Shown here in pieces: positions 22,831 to 31,582 of a stretch of DNA of 64,000 bases (position 1 is its first letter; each line of letters opens with the position of its first letter). Origin of the DNA: Microvirga splendida (lineage in GTDB: Bacteria; Pseudomonadota; Alphaproteobacteria; Rhizobiales; Beijerinckiaceae). Location of the stretch: positions 43,712 through 107,711 of the forward strand of contig NZ_JAELXT010000013.1 of NCBI RefSeq assembly GCF_016427565.1. Direction: 5' to 3'. Below the pieces are notes generated by a model, which was not told the origin of the DNA, did no database searches, and saw only the letters and a list, made by a program, of their open reading frames with translations. The translations under genes were made by a program, and so were the position numbers.

Positions 22831-23454
22831 CCCCGACTCGACCACGAGGTCGATGTGGCCTGCCGCCAGCATGCAATAGGCGTAGCAGTCGCAGCCGTAG
22901 CGGGCGAGGCGGGCGACGCTCTCCACCCGGTCATAGGCGCGCAGCTCGTCCCCGGCGAAGAGCCGCGGGCTCGTGGTGGAGATGACAGCATCCTTCAACG
23001 AGGCGCAGGGGCGGACCTTGAGATTGCGCTCGCCGCCCGGACCCCGGTAGGTCGCGCCGCCGGTGTCGCCGAAGAAGCGTTCGCCCGTGAAGGGCTGGTG
23101 CATCATGCCGAAGACCGGCTGCTTCCTGTAGGTCAGGCCGATGAGGGTGCCCCAGGTGGGGAGGCCCGCGATGAAGGCCCGGGTGCCGTCGATGGGGTCG
23201 AGAACCCAGACGTAATCGGCCTCCGGCTGCTCGGCGCCGAATTCCTCGCCGATGATTCCGTGGGTGGGAAAGCTGCGCTTGATGAGGTGGCGCATGGTCG
23301 CCTCGCCCGCCCGGTCGGCTTCCGTGACCGGATCGAAGGCGCCGCCGCGGGACTTGTCTTCCGTCGCGATGGCGGTGCGGAAGAAGGGAAGGATCGCCTG
23401 GCCTGACTGGGTTGCGAGCTCGTTGACGAAATGCGTGAAGTCGATGAGCCCCAT
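22672..23454 (-). CDS. hisN: Histidinol-phosphatase-like inositol monophosphatase family protein
   Basis: A 260-residue IMPase-fold phosphatase. Metal motifs: FDPVTEADR (about 39-47), IGEEFG, LDPIDGTRAF (about 83-92) and the C-terminal KPYDIAALIPIVQGAGG. The DGTRAFIxGLPTWG stretch is typical of the HisN (histidinol-phosphatase) branch rather than SuhB. ATG 23454 is chosen because GGGA/AGGGGA lies just upstream and the length fits; ATG 23481 would add nine residues and has no ribosome site. It makes L-histidinol if HisN. Its 3' end overlaps the hydrolase reading frame on the other strand by 159 bases. Confidence 0.82.
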   Translation of the reverse strand: MGLIDFTHFVNELATQSGQAILPFFRTAIATEDKSRGGAFDPVTEADRAGEATMRHLIKRSFPTHGIIGEEFGAEQPEADYVWVLDPIDGTRAFIAGLPTWGTLIGLTYRKQPVFGMMHQPFTGERFFGDTGGATYRGPGGERNLKVRPCASLKDAVISTTSPRLFAGDELRAYDRVESVARLARYGCDCYAYCMLAAGHIDLVVESGLKPYDIAALIPIVQGAGGIVTAWDGGSAADGGRIVAAGDRRVHAAAIELLSR

Positions 23455-23569
23455 GGCGTCCCAATCCCCTGAAAAAATCATGCGGGCGGCCTTGGCCCGC
23501 TTGCGGTGAGCTTTTATCAAGCGTCTGTCGCGCGGCAAGAGAGCGGCGGCGAATAAGGATCAAGATCGC

Positions 23570-24823
23570 ATGGATTCCGCGCCCAAGCCTGGCTCGACCC
23601 GCTCCGAGACGGCCCTGTTCCTCATCGCGGCGCTGGTTTCGATCTATGCGGTCAGCCAGTTCCTGCGCAACTCCATCGGGGTGATCGCCAACGATCTGGC
23701 CCGGGAACTCGATCTTTCCGCCACCCAGACGGGGCTGCTCTCCAGCGCCTTCTTCTTCTCCTTCGCCGCCGTCCAGATCCCGGTCGGCATCCTGATGGAC
23801 CGCTATGGCCCGAAGCGCATCATGCTGGCGACAGCCGTGCTGACGGTTCTCGGCACCGTGCTTTTCGCGCTCGCTCCTTCCGCCTCCCTCCTCATCGCCG
23901 CCCGGGCGCTGATGGGGCTCGGCTGCTCCACCTTCTTCATGGCCCCGCTCGTGATCTATGCACGGCGCTTCCCGCCGGAGCGCTTCGCCGCGCTCACCAG
24001 CCTCCAGATGGGGCTCGCCAATATCGGCACCCTGGCGGCGACCGCGCCCCTGGCCGCATCGGCCGCCGCTTTCGGTTGGCGAGCCTCGTTCCTGGCGGTT
24101 GCCGTGCTGACGATCGTGATCGCACTCGTCATCGTGGTCCTGGTGCCGCGGGATGCGGACATGGACAAGCCGAAGGAGACCTGGGGCGCCGCGCTCCGGG
24201 GCGTCGCCGCAGCCCTGAGGGTGCCCTCCTTCTGGCCGGTCTTCTTCATGCACCTGGCGACCTACGGCTGCTTCGTCTCGGTCATCGGCCTGTGGGGCGG
24301 ACCCTGGCTCTCGGACGTGCATGGGGCCGACCTCACCACACGCGGGAACGTCCTGCTCCTCGGGGCCACGGCGCAGATCTGCGGCATGCTGCTATGGGGG
24401 GCGATGGACCGCTTCTGGGGCAGCTACAGGAAGCCGGTTCTCATCGGCGGCACGGCCACGGTCCTGCTTCTCGCGATCCTCGTGCTGGTGCCCCTGCCAC
24501 AGCCCTGGGCCACGCTCTGGTTCGTGCCGTTCGGCCTCTTCATCGCCTACACGCCGATCCTGACCAGCCATGGAAAGTCGCTGTTCCCGTCTGCCCTGAC
24601 CGGCCGGGGCATCACCCTGATGAATATCGGCACCATGGGCGGGGCATTCCTGTCCCAGAGCGTGACAGGCGTGCTGATCGATCTCGTAGGGCGCTCGGAT
24701 CAGGGCCTTTACAGCCCAGAGGGCTACCGACTGGTCTTCGCTACCCTGGCGGCCGTGCTCCTGCTCAGCCTTGTCTTCTATGCCAGAGCCATCGATCCGC
24801 ATCCGAGCAGATATGCAACATAG
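23570..24823 (+). CDS. MFS transporter
   Basis: A 417-residue major facilitator with about twelve hydrophobic helices. The loop 2-3 signature reads GILMDRYGPKR (about 72-82) and a central charged loop (about 195-210) separates the two six-helix halves. N-terminal SQFLRNSIGVIANDLAREL is like carriers of organic acids and related anions, but the substrate cannot be told. A terminator follows the gene. It is divergent from the phosphatase gene, with about 115 bases between. Confidence 0.85.
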   Translation: MDSAPKPGSTRSETALFLIAALVSIYAVSQFLRNSIGVIANDLARELDLSATQTGLLSSAFFFSFAAVQIPVGILMDRYGPKRIMLATAVLTVLGTVLFALAPSASLLIAARALMGLGCSTFFMAPLVIYARRFPPERFAALTSLQMGLANIGTLAATAPLAASAAAFGWRASFLAVAVLTIVIALVIVVLVPRDADMDKPKETWGAALRGVAAALRVPSFWPVFFMHLATYGCFVSVIGLWGGPWLSDVHGADLTTRGNVLLLGATAQICGMLLWGAMDRFWGSYRKPVLIGGTATVLLLAILVLVPLPQPWATLWFVPFGLFIAYTPILTSHGKSLFPSALTGRGITLMNIGTMGGAFLSQSVTGVLIDLVGRSDQGLYSPEGYRLVFATLAAVLLLSLVFYARAIDPHPSRYAT

Positions 24824-24945
24824 TCATAGCTAAAATCGAAATTCTTGTTGCATTTTGTGCGCTGCGGCGTAATTATTGCACTGCGATATGGCGATGGCGT
24901 CGCCGTATCGTATGCCCTTCTTGGGCGTTTCCTCCCTAAACTTCG

Positions 24946-24970
24946 GGCCGCTGGCAACAGTGGCCTTTTT
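24946..24970 (+). terminator. Rho-independent terminator downstream of the MFS gene
   Basis: GGCCGCTG (24946-24953) pairs with CAGTGGCC (24958-24965, one G-U pair) around a GCAA tetraloop, followed by five T residues. It lies about 120 bases after the MFS stop, just before the convergent amidohydrolase gene. Confidence 0.7.
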
Positions 24971-25002
24971 CTTTGCCCGCTGTTGGTCCCAAGGCGTCGA
25001 GG

Positions 25003-25893
25003 TTACTCCGCCGCGATGGGCCGGGTCGTCAGTTCACCCTCGATATCCGCGATCACCTGGGCGAAGGCCTGGGTCAGGTCGTCGGCGAGCACCGGGAAGG
25101 CCGGCTTCCTCGCCATGCTGCGCTCGTCCATGTAGAGGGCGCGGTTGATCTCGATCTGCAGGGCGTGGCGCCCGAGGGCGGGCTCGCCGTAATGCTCGGT
25201 GATGAAGCCGCCCGCATAGGGCTTGTTGCGCACCACCGTGTAGCCGCGGCCCCGCAAGGCGGCCTCCGCCAAGTCGATCAGCAGGGTCGCGCAGCTCGTC
25301 CCGTAACGGTCTCCCAGGACGATGTCGGCCTTCACCCCATCCTCGCGGCTGACGCTGGAGGAGGGCATGGAATGGCAGTCGATCAGGACGGCATGGCCGA
25401 AAAGCTGGGACGTGCGGCGCACCAGCTGCCGCAGGGTGCGGTGGTAGGGCTTGTAGAGCCACTCGATCCGGTGAAGGGCCTCGTCCACGGGCAGGCGCGT
25501 GCGGTAGATCTCCTGGCCGTCGGCCACGATGCGCGGGATGGTCCCCAGGCCCCCGGCCACCCGCATGGAGCGGGTATTGGCGAAGGAGGGCAGACGCCCA
25601 TCGAACATGCGGGAATCGAGTTCGTAGGGCTCCCGGTTCAGGTCGAGGAAGGCCCGGGGAAAATGCGCCGTCATCAGGGGCGCACCGAGCCTCATGACGG
25701 AGGCGAACAGCTCGTCGACGAAAGCGTCCTCGGAGCGCCTCAGCGCAATGGCGTCGAGCCGGGACGCCGCCAGGAAGGCGGCCGGGTAGACGGCGCCTGC
25801 ATGCGGCACGTTGAAGACGAAGGGAATCGTCTGCATGGCAGGTTCGGTGACGGTGAAGGGAGGATCGAACTCATCGACAATGGCTGGCCGCAT
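25003..25893 (-). CDS. N-formylglutamate amidohydrolase family protein
   Basis: A 296-residue FGase-family protein. The Zn-binding pattern is visible: VPHAG near residue 30, the Asp/Asn/Arg block FLDLNREPYELD, LIDCHSMPS (about 170), and EINRALYMDE near the C-terminus. Members deformylate N-formyl-L-glutamate (histidine degradation) or act on other formyl/acyl amino acids. No hut genes are near, so the in vivo substrate is open. No ribosome site is evident before ATG 25893. A distant paralogue lies at 31583-32434. Confidence 0.87.
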   Translation of the reverse strand: MRPAIVDEFDPPFTVTEPAMQTIPFVFNVPHAGAVYPAAFLAASRLDAIALRRSEDAFVDELFASVMRLGAPLMTAHFPRAFLDLNREPYELDSRMFDGRLPSFANTRSMRVAGGLGTIPRIVADGQEIYRTRLPVDEALHRIEWLYKPYHRTLRQLVRRTSQLFGHAVLIDCHSMPSSSVSREDGVKADIVLGDRYGTSCATLLIDLAEAALRGRGYTVVRNKPYAGGFITEHYGEPALGRHALQIEINRALYMDERSMARKPAFPVLADDLTQAFAQVIADIEGELTTRPIAAE

Positions 25894-26071
25894 CAGGAAA
25901 TGAACTTGACTATGGTGGAGGAAAAGCCGGTCATCGGGTTAGTGTAAGGCAGCGCCGTCGCCTGTCCATGACAATATCGTATCGGGAATGCGGCCTTCTT
26001 TCACGGCTTGTTTACTCCCGGTCCGGCATGAAGGTCTGAACCCATTCGCCATGATTCGGGGCTGGCAACCG

Positions 26072-26428
26072 ATGAAGATCCTTCTCGCCGAAGACGACAA
26101 CGACATGCGCCGCTTCCTCGTGAAGGCGCTGGAGAACGCAGGCTACGACGTCGCCTCGTTCGACAACGGCCTTTCCGCCTATAACCGGCTGCGTGAGGAA
26201 CCGTTCGAGCTCCTCCTGACGGACATCGTCATGCCGGAGATGGACGGCATCGAGCTGGCCCGCAAGGCCACCGAGCTCGATCCGGAGATCAAGGTGATGT
26301 TCATCACCGGCTTCGCCGCGGTCGCGCTCAACCCGGATTCCCAGGCCCCTCGCGATGCGAAGGTGCTGTCGAAGCCGTTCCACCTGCGCGATCTGGTGAG
26401 CGAAGTCGATAAAATGATGGCGGCCTAA
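26072..26428 (+). CDS. cpdR: Single-domain response regulator CpdR
   Basis: A 118-residue stand-alone receiver domain. Acidic pocket EDDND (about 7-11), phospho-acceptor Asp51 in LLLTDIVMPEMDG, Thr/Lys switch residues in FITGFAA and LSKPFHL. Asp51 is the same position as in Caulobacter CpdR, which when unphosphorylated primes ClpXP for PdeA and, with RcdA and PopA, CtrA degradation. The protein ends in Ala-Ala, as many ClpXP substrates do. ATG 26072 is chosen to match the family N-terminus; ATG 26051 is in frame. RcdA, its partner in the hierarchy, is encoded at 59361-59891. Confidence 0.93.
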   Translation: MKILLAEDDNDMRRFLVKALENAGYDVASFDNGLSAYNRLREEPFELLLTDIVMPEMDGIELARKATELDPEIKVMFITGFAAVALNPDSQAPRDAKVLSKPFHLRDLVSEVDKMMAA

Positions 26429-26518
26429 AAAAGGCCCGGCCGAAGGCTTGCGCCCGCGCCTGCTTGTGGGTATATCGCCCCCACAGCCGAGACGGGACGT
26501 AAAACATCACCGTTTCCC

Positions 26519-26593
26519 GGGCGCGTAGCTCAGCGGGAGAGCACTACGTTGACATCGTAGGGGTCGCTGGTTCGATCCCAGCCGCGCCCACCA
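26519..26593 (+). tRNA. tRNA-Val (anticodon GAC)
   Basis: A full cloverleaf is visible: acceptor GGGCGCG (26519-26525) with CGCGCCC (26583-26589), D arm GCTC/GAGC, anticodon stem CTACG/CGTAG around the loop TTGACAT, T arm GCTGG-TTCGATC-CCAGC, discriminator A and an encoded CCA (26591-26593). A T-rich run follows at once and could end transcription. Confidence 0.96.
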
Positions 26594-26638
26594 TTTTTCT
26601 TTTTTCCGGCCTTCCCGAGGGGCCGCAGGAGACCGGAT

Positions 26639-26764
26639 ATGAAGATCCGTAACTCGTTGAAGTCGATCCGCGGCCGTCACCGCGACAACCAGCTGGTTCG
26701 TCGCAAGGGCCGGGTCTACATCATCAACAAGACCCAGAAGCGCTACAAGGCCCGCCAGGGCTGA
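26639..26764 (+). CDS. rpmJ: 50S ribosomal protein L36
   Basis: A 41-residue protein, [18 protein letters not shown]... ending KRYKARQG, the form of L36 lacking the zinc cysteines (paralogous type common in proteobacteria). An AGGAGA ribosome site stands six bases before ATG 26639. It lies 45 bases after tRNA-Val and is followed by a strong terminator. Confidence 0.95.
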   Translation: MKIRNSLKSIRGRHRDNQLVRRKGRVYIINKTQKRYKARQG

Positions 26765-26808
26765 GTTAGCGGGTGCGGCGATGCCGCACACGAGAATCTG
26801 AATTGACC

Positions 26809-26848
26809 GCGCATGCCGGGACCCTAAAATTCCCGGCATGCGCTTTTT
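26809..26848 (+). terminator. Strong terminator after rpmJ that contains the next gene's start codon
   Basis: A perfect 13-bp stem (26809-26821 with 26831-26843), nine-base loop and five T residues. The ATG of the following TPR gene (26838-26840) lies in its 3' arm. Confidence 0.88.
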
Positions 26849-27449
26849 CGCGTCTGCCCTGATCCTATCGCTGAGCCTCCTGTCCCACCCCCTCGGTGCG
26901 CAGGAGCCTGCGCGTCCGCAGAGTGGCCCGAAGGATCAGACCCAGCCGGCCCGGCCCAAACCGCCCCGCCCCTCCAGCCTCGACGAATTGTTCGAGCGCC
27001 TCGGCAAGGCCCAGAGCGAGCGGGAGGCGGAGGGCATCGCATCCCTGATCGAGCGGCGCTTCTCCCGTTCCGGCTCCGACACCGCCGATCTCCTCCTGAG
27101 CCGGGCCGCTCAGGCCTTCGGGAAAAAGGACTTCCCTCTCGCCATCGAGCTGATCGACCGGGTCCTGACGCTCCAGCCCAACTGGGCGGAGGCCTGGTAC
27201 AAGCGCGCGACCGTGTTCTACCAGCTCGACGACCCGGTGGGCGCCATGGCCGATCTCCATCGCGCCCTCACGATCGAGCCCCGCCACTTCAATGCCTGGA
27301 CGGGCCTCGGCCACATCCTGATGGCCTCCGACGACAAGGCGCGGGCGCTTCTCGCCTACCGGAAGGTGCTTGAGATCAATCCGCAGATGGATGACGTCAA
27401 AACCATCGTGACGAAGCTGACCCCCGAGGTTGACGGGCAGGATCTCTGA
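26838..27449 (+). CDS. Exported TPR-repeat protein
   Basis: A 203-residue protein with an N-terminal signal peptide (about 1-21, SALILSLSLLS then LGAQ) and a Pro-rich linker, followed by about three TPR units (residues about 75-190; for example NWAEAWYKRATVFYQLDDP and HFNAWTGLGHILMASDD). It probably scaffolds protein contacts in the periplasm; no enzyme motif. The start codon is inside the rpmJ terminator hairpin, with no ribosome site visible upstream, so either the mRNA is leaderless or the start is wrong; there is no good alternative before the signal peptide. The hydrolase gene follows 15 bases on. Confidence 0.82.
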   Translation: MRFFASALILSLSLLSHPLGAQEPARPQSGPKDQTQPARPKPPRPSSLDELFERLGKAQSEREAEGIASLIERRFSRSGSDTADLLLSRAAQAFGKKDFPLAIELIDRVLTLQPNWAEAWYKRATVFYQLDDPVGAMADLHRALTIEPRHFNAWTGLGHILMASDDKARALLAYRKVLEINPQMDDVKTIVTKLTPEVDGQDL

Positions 27450-27464
27450 TCCCAGGTTGCGGGG

Positions 27465-28451
27465 ATGACCCTGCTCCTTTCCCTCGTCGGCGTGCCGATT
27501 CTCGTCCTGCTCTCGGGGGCCCTGTTCACCTACCTCTACGCCTGGAGCATTGAGAGGCGCTTCCCGCCGACGGGCCGCTTCGTCGAGGTCGAGGGCTGCC
27601 GGCTCCACTATCGGGAGGAGGGGCCCGCGAGCGCCGCGCCTCGCGGCACCATCGTGCTCCTGCACGGCGCCTCCTCGAACCTCGTCGAGTCGATGCTCGG
27701 AATGGGGGCGGCGCTCTCGCAACGCTACCGGGTGATCGCCGTCGACCGTCCGGGCCACGGCTGGACCAGCCGCCGACAGGGCCTGGGCGAGGCCGAGCCC
27801 GCGCGCCAGGCGGCGCTGATCGCCGGGGCCCTGCGCCAGCTCGACGTCCGCAATGCCGTCATCGTGGGGCATTCCTGGTCCGGAACCATCATGCCGCATT
27901 TCGCCCTCGACCACGCCGATGTGACGGGCGCGATCGTCGTGCTCTCCGGCATCACGTCGCCCTGGCCCGGGGGCTATATCGGCTGGTACCGGCGCATCAT
28001 CGATTCATGGTTCGGCTGGCTGATGTTCCGCACCCTCGCGGTGCCGGTCCTGCTCGTGCTGCGGCCCTGGATGAAGCGCAAGACCTTCCGGCCCCAGCCG
28101 CCTCCGCCGGGCATCGTGACGAAGGGTTTCATCCCGCTCGCCTTTCGCCCAAGAGCCTACGAGGCCAACATGCAGGACTTCGCGGTCATGTACCACGCGG
28201 TGCAGCGCCAGTGCGTGCGCTACCGCGACATCTGCGTCCCGGCGTTGGTGATCGCCGGCGACAGCGACGAGATCGTCTGGACCGACCTGCACAGCCGCGC
28301 CTTCGTGCGTGAGGTGCCGGGCGCGCAGCTGATCATGATGCCCGGCATCGGCCACATGCCGCAATATGCCGACAAGGAGACGGTGCTCGCCGCCATCGAG
28401 GCCCTGGCCGAACGCGTTGCGCCGGCCAGGGCAGAGATGGATCAAGCCTGA
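27465..28451 (+). CDS. Membrane-anchored alpha/beta hydrolase
   Basis: A 328-residue alpha/beta hydrolase with an N-terminal hydrophobic anchor (about 3-25). The fold motifs are in order: LLHGASSN (oxyanion), DRPGHGWTS, nucleophile elbow VGHSWSGT (Ser about 136), acid GDSDEIVW and His in PGIGHMPQ. Substrate unknown. It starts 15 bases after the TPR gene, so they probably form one operon, and its last ten bases overlap the 3' end of convergent pyk. Confidence 0.85.
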   Translation: MTLLLSLVGVPILVLLSGALFTYLYAWSIERRFPPTGRFVEVEGCRLHYREEGPASAAPRGTIVLLHGASSNLVESMLGMGAALSQRYRVIAVDRPGHGWTSRRQGLGEAEPARQAALIAGALRQLDVRNAVIVGHSWSGTIMPHFALDHADVTGAIVVLSGITSPWPGGYIGWYRRIIDSWFGWLMFRTLAVPVLLVLRPWMKRKTFRPQPPPPGIVTKGFIPLAFRPRAYEANMQDFAVMYHAVQRQCVRYRDICVPALVIAGDSDEIVWTDLHSRAFVREVPGAQLIMMPGIGHMPQYADKETVLAAIEALAERVAPARAEMDQA

Positions 28452-29878
28452 GCGGCGTGCCCCTGACTGACGAAGGCGATGCGCACCATGTTGGTGGCGC
28501 CCGGGGTGCCGAAGGGCATGCCGGCCACGATGATCACCCGGTCGCCGACTGTCGAGAAGCCTTCGCGCACGGCGAACTTGCAGGCGCGGAACGCCATGTC
28601 GTCGATGTCGTTCGCGTCTTTCGTGCGGATCGGGTGAACGCCCCACACGAGGGCGAGACGACGGGCGGTGTCGATGCTGGGCGTCAGCGCAATCACCGTC
28701 GAGTTCGGCCGCTCGCGGGCGATGCGGAATGCGGTAGAGCCCGAGAAGGTCCAGGCCGCCACGGTCTTCAGGTTGAGCGTATCGGCGATCTGGTGCGAGG
28801 CCGCCGCGATGGCGTCCGATCCCGTGGCTTCCGGCTCGGCATTGAGGGTGCGCACGATCGACCAGTAGTTCTGGTCCTGCTCCACTTCCTCCGCGATGCG
28901 GCTCATGGTCGACACCGCATCGATCGGGTACTCGCCCGAGGCGCTTTCCGCCGAGAGCATCACCGCGTCGGCCCCGTCATAGACGGCGGTGGCCACATCG
29001 GAGACCTCGGCGCGGGTCGGCACCGGGGAGGTGATCATGGATTCCAGCATCTGGGTCGCCACCACCACGGGCTTGCCGTAGCGGCGCGCCGTGCGAACGA
29101 TGCGCTTCTGGATGCCCGGCACCTTTTCCAGCGGCATCTCGACGCCGAGATCGCCGCGGGCGACCATCACGGCGTCGGAGATCTCCATGATCTCGTCGAG
29201 GCGGGTGATGGCCTGGGGCTTCTCGAGCTTGGCCATGACGAGGGCGCGGCCGCGCGCCACCTTCTTCACCTCCGCCACGTCCTCGGGGCGCTGCACGAAG
29301 GACAGGGCGATCCAGTCCACACCCGCATCGAGGGCCGCTTCGAGGTCCGAGCGGTCCTTCTCGGTCATCGCGGCGACCGGGATCGTTGTGTCGGGCAGGC
29401 TGACGCCCTTGCGGTTGGAGATCTTGCCGGCAACCTCCACCGACGTGGTGGCGGCACCCTGCTTCACGCTCTTCACCCGCAGCCGCAGCTTGCCGTCGTC
29501 GATGAGAACCGTGTGGCCGGGCTCCAGCGAGGAGAGGATTTCCGGATGCGGCATGTGCACGCGGCTGGCCGTTCCGGGAGTCGTATCCGCATCGAGCGTG
29601 AAGGACTGGCCCGGCACCAGCATGGCCCCGTCGCCTTCGAAGGCGCCGACGCGCAGCTTGGGGCCCTGCAGGTCCGCCAGGATGGCGATGGGGCGCCCGA
29701 ACTTGGCCTCGACGGCGCGGATCATCGCGACCCGCTCCTTCAGCTTCTCGCGGGGCAGGTGGCTCATGTTGAGGCGGAACACGTCGGCGCCGGCCTCGAA
29801 CAGCTTGGCGATCATCTCCGGATTCTCGGAGGCCGGCCCCAAGGTTGCTAGGATCTTCGTGCGTCGTGAGCGTCTCAT
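28442..29878 (-). CDS. pyk: Pyruvate kinase
   Basis: A 478-residue pyruvate kinase, converting PEP and ADP to pyruvate and ATP. N-terminal RRTKILATLGPAS and RLNMSH, DLQGPKLR in the barrel, the active-site MAKLEKP and the signature VARGDLGVEMP are present; the C-terminal domain ends near HAAQA. ATG 29878 has an AGGGGGGC ribosome site upstream and shares one base with the TAA of the DUF1036 gene (TAATG), indicating translational coupling. Confidence 0.97.
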   Translation of the reverse strand: MRRSRRTKILATLGPASENPEMIAKLFEAGADVFRLNMSHLPREKLKERVAMIRAVEAKFGRPIAILADLQGPKLRVGAFEGDGAMLVPGQSFTLDADTTPGTASRVHMPHPEILSSLEPGHTVLIDDGKLRLRVKSVKQGAATTSVEVAGKISNRKGVSLPDTTIPVAAMTEKDRSDLEAALDAGVDWIALSFVQRPEDVAEVKKVARGRALVMAKLEKPQAITRLDEIMEISDAVMVARGDLGVEMPLEKVPGIQKRIVRTARRYGKPVVVATQMLESMITSPVPTRAEVSDVATAVYDGADAVMLSAESASGEYPIDAVSTMSRIAEEVEQDQNYWSIVRTLNAEPEATGSDAIAAASHQIADTLNLKTVAAWTFSGSTAFRIARERPNSTVIALTPSIDTARRLALVWGVHPIRTKDANDIDDMAFRACKFAVREGFSTVGDRVIIVAGMPFGTPGATNMVRIAFVSQGHAAQA

Positions 29879-30342
29879 TATGGCTGCCCCCCTGGGCGGT
29901 TCGTTTCGGTGAGCTGAATGGTCCAGCTCTTCTGTTCTCCGGTGTCGACTTCGAAGAAGCCGCTGCGATCGAAGCCTCTGGCGAGGCAATCCTCCGTGCC
30001 GCGAATCGTGAACTCGCGCTCCCGCGTGCACATGAAGGAGCGCCCGCTCCATTCGCCGCCGCGGTCGTAGTCGATGGCGTAGACGTAATAGAAGCGACCG
30101 GCGAGCTGGCCCTTCAGCAGGGTCTCGCAGCCACGGGCGGTGAGGTTCCACCATCCTTCCGTGACCCAGCCCTGAGCGTCCCGGTAGCCGAGCGCAATGC
30201 CGACCCGGCTCGAGGTCATGTTGCACAGGCGCAGATCGGCCTTCGCGGGGGAGGCCGCCAGAAAGCAACCGCTCAAAGCGAATGTTGCGAGTGCGAGGCT
30301 TCGCCGCCAGCGAGGGGACGATGTGAAAAAAGCGGCCTTCAT
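29878..30342 (-). CDS. Exported DUF1036 protein
   Basis: A 154-residue exported protein with a signal peptide (about 1-34: basic start, hydrophobic LALATFALSGCF, then SPAKAD). The DUF1036 domain follows with CNMTSSRVGIALGYRD, WWNLTARGC and repeated aromatic/Cys positions. Function unknown. Its stop TAA overlaps the ATG of pyk by one base, so the two are co-translated; DUF1036-pyk is a recurring alphaproteobacterial pair. ATG 30342 is chosen because the signal peptide starts there; the frame is open further upstream but without a fitting N-terminus. Confidence 0.85.
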   Translation of the reverse strand: MKAAFFTSSPRWRRSLALATFALSGCFLAASPAKADLRLCNMTSSRVGIALGYRDAQGWVTEGWWNLTARGCETLLKGQLAGRFYYVYAIDYDRGGEWSGRSFMCTREREFTIRGTEDCLARGFDRSGFFEVDTGEQKSWTIQLTETNRPGGQP

Positions 30343-30502
30343 GGATACGGTATGATCGAATCGAAAGGAATGAAATCGCACGATGATGTGAGAACTTTGG
30401 CGAATCGTTGTCGGCCAGAAGTGTCCCAGGAGCAAGACCTTCGAGCAGCGGCGTTTTCGAATTTGCCGCCCGCATGGCCTGCGTGACACAGCGCGACGAT
30501 TC

Positions 30503-31471
30503 TCAGGCCGCCGTTCCTCTCCGTTCGAAGGGGGCGTCAGCCTGTGCTGCCGGCTTCGGGCGTGCGACCCAGATGCCGAAGAGGATCAGTGCGCCGCCCA
30601 AGGCCTGGATCAGCGTCAGTTCCTCGCCGAGCACCGCCCAGCCGAATAAAGCCGCCGCGATGGCCTCCAGGAAGATCACCAGGGACGAGAAGGTTGCCGG
30701 CAGACGCCCTAGCGCAACGGCGAGGAGGCCCTGGCCGCCCGCATGGCTGACATAGGACATGGCCAGCAGCGCCGCGATGCCTTGCCCGGTCTGCGGGATC
30801 ACCCGCGTGTCGAAGAGAACCGCGATGACGAGCAGGATGGCCGAGGTGATGAGCCCTGCCTCGAACGTGACCCGCGCGGCGCCCGCCGTCTTGCGCGCGC
30901 GGCTGGCCGCCAGGAAATACATGCCGAAGAAGAAGGCCGTGGCGATCCCGTAGAGGTCGCCTTCGATCCGGGTGGGGTCCGCCTGGAGGCTCTGGCCGAT
31001 CAGGGCGGCTCCGCCCAAGAGGCACAGGGCCAGGCCCAGGAAGGTGCTCCGCGCCACCCGCTGCCGGAGCACGAGCCACACGGTCAGCACCACGAAGAGC
31101 GGCGCCATGGTGGCAAAGAAGGTGGCGTTCGCCACGGTGGTCTTCAGAATCGCCAGGTGCCAGAAGAAGAGATCGCCCGCAAAGACGATGCCGCCCAGGA
31201 TGCTGGCCCTGGAAAAACGGATTCTCGGCGCGTCGGCCGGTGCGTGCCTCTCCTCGATTCGCATCCAGGCATAGAGCAGGGGCAGGCAGAGCGACACGCG
31301 CCAGAAGGCGCTGGCGAAGGGGCCCACATCGGCCGGAACCCCGCCCATGTCGGCGGAGGCGAAGCGCACGAAGATCGGCGAGATGCCCATGGCCACGGCG
31401 CCCAGGCAGAGGGCGGCAAAAGCGGAGGCGAAGCCCGGCTCGAGGCGGGCCGCGGTGGATGTCGGGGACAT
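30503..31471 (-). CDS. EamA/DMT-family permease
   Basis: A 322-residue inner-membrane protein with about ten helices in two EamA repeats (about 15-150 and 170-310). Motifs such as GISPIFVRFA near the start and FLEAIAAALFGWAVLGEELT in the last repeat are typical of drug/metabolite exporters. Substrate unknown. It is divergent from the amidohydrolase gene at 31583. Confidence 0.87.
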   Translation of the reverse strand: MSPTSTAARLEPGFASAFAALCLGAVAMGISPIFVRFASADMGGVPADVGPFASAFWRVSLCLPLLYAWMRIEERHAPADAPRIRFSRASILGGIVFAGDLFFWHLAILKTTVANATFFATMAPLFVVLTVWLVLRQRVARSTFLGLALCLLGGAALIGQSLQADPTRIEGDLYGIATAFFFGMYFLAASRARKTAGAARVTFEAGLITSAILLVIAVLFDTRVIPQTGQGIAALLAMSYVSHAGGQGLLAVALGRLPATFSSLVIFLEAIAAALFGWAVLGEELTLIQALGGALILFGIWVARPKPAAQADAPFERRGTAA

Positions 31472-31582
31472 GTGGAACGTGAAAGTGTGTTGCGCGGATG
31501 GTCGCGTTGTCAGGGTTGGAGGGGCAGGGTAAGGCTTTTCGTCCGCCGTTCAATCCATCGTTTTTGAAATCCATCGCCCGCC

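Noticed and set aside
30343..30489. N-terminal extension of the DUF1036 protein
   Set aside because: The stretch before ATG 30342 is basic and unlike a secretion signal; the true signal peptide begins at 30342.
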